A stretch of DNA of 7,385 nt from DASXRC01 sp036506495 (GTDB taxonomy: Bacteria > Actinomycetota > Actinomycetes > Mycobacteriales > Micromonosporaceae), in assembly GCA_036506495.1 (NCBI GenBank), contig DASXRQ010000127.1:1-7385 (forward strand), in the 5' to 3' direction. The notes under the pieces were generated by a model. It did no database searches, had not been told where the DNA came from, and saw nothing but the letters and a program-made list of their open reading frames with translations. The position numbers and the translations under genes were made by a program. This document shows positions 5,082 to 7,385 of this stretch, piece by piece. Every line of letters starts with the position of its first letter. The stretch's first letter is position 1.

Positions 5082-6449
5082 ATGAATGAGCAGGCACCAA
5101 CTCGGGGCACCGGGTCCGACCCGGGCGATCCCGGTACGCTCCTGCGGTCCCGCAGCTACTTGGCGCTCCTTGTGCTCGCCGCGATCCTCGGGGTGCCGAT
5201 CTCCGCGGGGGCGTACTTCTTCTTGAAGCTCGTCGACCTCCTCCAGGAGTGGATCTTCGACGATCTTCCCAACGGGCTCGGCTTCGGCACGGAGCCGAGC
5301 TGGTGGCCGGTGCCCGTACTCGGCGTGGCGGGCGTTCTGGTCGGGCTGACCATCCGTTACCTGCCCGGCAGGGGCGGCCACTCCCCGGCCGACGGATTCA
5401 AGCCCAGCGGTGTGGCCGCCCCTATCGAGCTGCCCGGCGTCTTCTTCGCGGCGCTGGCCACGCTGGCGCTCGGCGCCGTACTCGGACCCGAGGCACCCCT
5501 CATCGTTCTGGGTGGCGGGGTTGCCGCCTTGGCGGTACGCCTGGCCAAACGCGACATGCCTTCGAGGACCATTACCGTTGTGGCCTCGGCGGGAAGCTTC
5601 GCCGCAATCAGTACGCTGCTGGGCTCGCCGATTCTTGCCGCCTTCCTGCTGATGGAGGTCTCCGGGCTGGGTGGGCCGATGCTGGGGCTGGTGTTGGTGC
5701 CGGGCCTGCTGGCCGCGGGCGTTGGCGCGCTCGTCTTCGTCGGTCTGGACGCCTGGACCGGATTCGGCACGCTCTCGCTGGCGATTCCCAACCTGCCGCC
5801 GTTCGGCCGGCCCGACATAGCCGAGTTCGGCTGGGCGCTGGTTATCGGCGTGACCGCGGCGTTTGTCGGTGCGGGCATCAGGTGGCTCGCCCTGCTCATC
5901 CGTCCCCACGTCGAGCGGCGGATCGTCTTGGCCACATCCGTGGTTGGCCTGGTAATCGCCGGGCTGGCAGTCCTATACGCCGAAGTGACCGGAAAACGCT
6001 CGTCCGACGTACTGTTCTCGGGCCAGGTCGCGATTGGCCCACTCATCACCAACAGCGCCAGCTATACCGTGGGAACGCTTCTGCTGCTCATCGCCTGCAA
6101 GGGACTCGCATATTCGGCGTCGATGAGCAGCTTTAGAGGCGGGCCCATCTTCCCGGCGATGTTTCTGGGAGCGGCCGGCGGTATCGCGCTATCTCACCTG
6201 CCCGGGCTGCCGATGGTCGCTGGCGTCGCCATGGGCATCGGGGCGATGTGCGTTGCCATGCTCAAGCTCCCGATGACCTCGGTCTTGCTGGCCACCCTGC
6301 TTCTACTGTCCGACGGGCTCGCCCTCATGCCGCTCGTGATCGTCGCGGTCGTCGTGGCATACGTGGTGTCAGCCAGGATCACTCCCGCAACCCCCACGAG
6401 TGCCACCGAACCGGCGCTAGCGGCGAAGGCGCCGGTTTCGGCATCCTGA
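5082..6449 (+). CDS. CLC-family chloride channel/transporter
   Basis: This is a 455-residue, very hydrophobic protein with about 10-12 membrane helices starting near residue 24, and short polar tails at both ends with no CBS domains. CLC signature regions appear in order. GRGGHSPADG (96-105) stands in the place of the ion-binding GSGIP loop. GPEAP (135-139) corresponds to G(K/R)EGP, with Glu137 as the gating glutamate. 'LLGSPILAAFLLMEVSG' (179-195) aligns Glu192 with the internal proton glutamate of E. coli ClcA (Glu203). GGPIFPA (353-359) matches GxFxP. Keeping both glutamates favours a Cl-/H+ exchanger, but this actinobacterial subfamily is divergent and its ion has not been proven. The start is ATG 5082; no strong Shine-Dalgarno is seen. 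It uses codons uncommon in such genomes (ATA in Asp-Ile-Ala near 5818, AGA near 6135, TTT, CTA), unlike the neighbouring glycosidases, which hints at a different history. It converges on the GH15 gene. Confidence 0.9.
   Translation: MNEQAPTRGTGSDPGDPGTLLRSRSYLALLVLAAILGVPISAGAYFFLKLVDLLQEWIFDDLPNGLGFGTEPSWWPVPVLGVAGVLVGLTIRYLPGRGGHSPADGFKPSGVAAPIELPGVFFAALATLALGAVLGPEAPLIVLGGGVAALAVRLAKRDMPSRTITVVASAGSFAAISTLLGSPILAAFLLMEVSGLGGPMLGLVLVPGLLAAGVGALVFVGLDAWTGFGTLSLAIPNLPPFGRPDIAEFGWALVIGVTAAFVGAGIRWLALLIRPHVERRIVLATSVVGLVIAGLAVLYAEVTGKRSSDVLFSGQVAIGPLITNSASYTVGTLLLLIACKGLAYSASMSSFRGGPIFPAMFLGAAGGIALSHLPGLPMVAGVAMGIGAMCVAMLKLPMTSVLLATLLLLSDGLALMPLVIVAVVVAYVVSARITPATPTSATEPALAAKAPVSAS
6409..6437. 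terminator. Hairpin at the end of the CLC gene, possible terminator
   Basis: AACCGGCGC (6409-6417) pairs perfectly over 9 bp with GCGCCGGTT (6429-6437), loop of 11 bases, inside the last codons of the CLC gene and ending 12 bases before its stop. Actinobacterial terminators often lack a long U-tract, so this could end transcription, or slow decay of the mRNA from the 3' side. The gap to the convergent GH15 gene (6450-6520) contains only a weak GTGGC...GCCAC dyad. Confidence 0.4.
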
Positions 6450-6520
6450 GACCAAGCGTGTGGCGGGCCGACGTGCCACCGCCGGCCGAGTCTCGACGAT
6501 GACGAGGTCGCACGCGACGG

Positions 6521-7385
6521 TCACCTCACCTCCTCGATCCGCTCGAAGAGGATGATGTGTGCGGCGGCCTGGATCAGCGCGAGGTGGGAGAACGCCTGCG
6601 GGAAGTTGCCCAGGTGGCGGCCCGTGTCGACCTCGTACTCCTCGGCGTACAGCCCGAGCGGTGAGGATACGCGGAGCAGCCGCTCCATCAGGTCGCGCGC
6701 GCGGTCTATCTCGCCGATCCTCGCGAGGGCGGACACCAGCCAGAAGGAGCAGATCAGGAACGTCCCCTCCTTGCCCGATAGGCCGTCGTCGGTCTCGTCC
6801 GTGCGGTACCGCAGCACAAAGCCGTTCTCGGTCAGCTCATCGGCGATGGCGTTGACGGTGTTACGCAGCCTCTCGTCGCCGGGGGGCAGGAAGCCGAACA
6901 GGGCGGCGAGCAGCGTCGAAGCGTCGAGCGCGTCGGTGGCGTAGTGCTGGCGGAGCACGCCGCGCTCCGAGACACCGTTGGCCAGGATGTCCGCGCGTAT
7001 CTCCTCGGCGGTCGCCTGCCAGGTCTCGGCGAGCTGGGCGTCGCCCCGAATGGCCGCGAGCTTGGCCGCCCGGTCGAGGGCGATCCAGCACATCAGCTTG
7101 GACGAGACGTAATGCTGTGGCTCGCCGCGAGCCTCCCAGATCCCCTGGTCGGGGTTCTTCCACACGCGGATGGCGCCCTCGGCCTGGGCGTTGACGATCG
7201 GCCACAGCCGGCGCGGGAGCCGCTGGCTGCGCCGCGTGTGCAGGAGGATCGAGTCGAGCACGGCCCCGTACACGTCGTTCTGCCGTTGGTTGAACGCGCC
7301 GTTGCCGACCCGCACCGGCTTGGCGCCGGCGTACCCGGACATGTCTTCGCGGGTCGACTCGGTGAGGTCCCGGCGCCCGTCGATG
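6521..7385 (-). CDS. GH15 family glycosidase (glucoamylase / trehalase-type), N-terminus beyond the window
   Basis: The frame is open through the right edge: before the first internal ATG (7342) it reads 'IDGRRDLTESTRED', which continues into 'MSGYAGAKPVRVGNGAFNQ', the usual GH15 'DGRRDL...L.GY.GS.PVR.GN.A..Q' region. The visible part is 287 residues, the C-terminal half of a family that usually has about 580-680. Catalytic regions are present: 'NPDQGIWEARG' (general-acid region, E84 counted from the edge) and 'SSKLMCWIALDRA', then 'LYAEEYEVDTGRHLGNFPQAFSHLAL' in shortened form (the base-region glutamates are E248/E249 by the same count). The short C-terminus 'ILFERIEEVR' ends in TGA. GH15 members split alpha-glucans, isomaltose or dextran from the end, or trehalose (the mycobacterial trehalase belongs here), so substrate is open. 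No signal is visible in this part. It is on the same strand as the debranching enzyme but separated by the CLC gene, so it is probably its own transcript. Confidence 0.92.
   Translation of the reverse strand, partial: IDGRRDLTESTREDMSGYAGAKPVRVGNGAFNQRQNDVYGAVLDSILLHTRRSQRLPRRLWPIVNAQAEGAIRVWKNPDQGIWEARGEPQHYVSSKLMCWIALDRAAKLAAIRGDAQLAETWQATAEEIRADILANGVSERGVLRQHYATDALDASTLLAALFGFLPPGDERLRNTVNAIADELTENGFVLRYRTDETDDGLSGKEGTFLICSFWLVSALARIGEIDRARDLMERLLRVSSPLGLYAEEYEVDTGRHLGNFPQAFSHLALIQAAAHIILFERIEEVR

Noticed and set aside
5061..5909. 282-codon minus-strand frame antisense to the CLC gene
   Set aside because: The composition is low-complexity polar (Gln/Arg/Gly/Glu), typical of a high-GC antisense frame; the plus strand carries clear CLC motifs.

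Overview
The window is very GC-rich. Its coding DNA strongly prefers G/C in third codon positions, it uses GTG starts, and its gene families are typical of filamentous actinobacteria. A Micromonospora/Actinoplanes-type genome is my best guess, but no taxonomic marker gene is present, so this is inference. No tRNA, rRNA, CRISPR array, transposase or plasmid function is visible.

Layout, left to right. (1) The 3' part of a secreted-looking beta-propeller protein with BNR/Asp-box repeats (+ strand, cut by the left edge). (2) A convergent minus-strand gene for an AbiEi-like winged-helix protein fused to a DUF559/Vsr-like nuclease domain. It sits between two copies of a 48-bp near-perfect palindrome, and one copy supplies the last codons of the gene. 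(3) A short remnant of an LtrA-family membrane protein gene, with a +1 frameshift, directly beside the second palindrome. (4) A minus-strand two-gene operon with an ATGA overlap: an SCP2-like small protein, then a complete amylo-alpha-1,6-glucosidase (glycogen-debranching type). (5) A divergent + strand gene for a CLC-family chloride transporter/channel. (6) The 3' part of a minus-strand GH15 glucoamylase/trehalase-type glycosidase, cut by the right edge.

The right half therefore holds two six-hairpin glycosidases acting on alpha-glucans or trehalose, on the same strand and separated by an inverted CLC gene. A shared role in storage-glucan or trehalose turnover is plausible but unproven. The left half looks like accessory DNA: a nuclease-type gene bracketed by a repeated palindrome, next to a decayed gene. 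The most unusual structure is this palindrome pair and its in-frame fusion to the nuclease gene.
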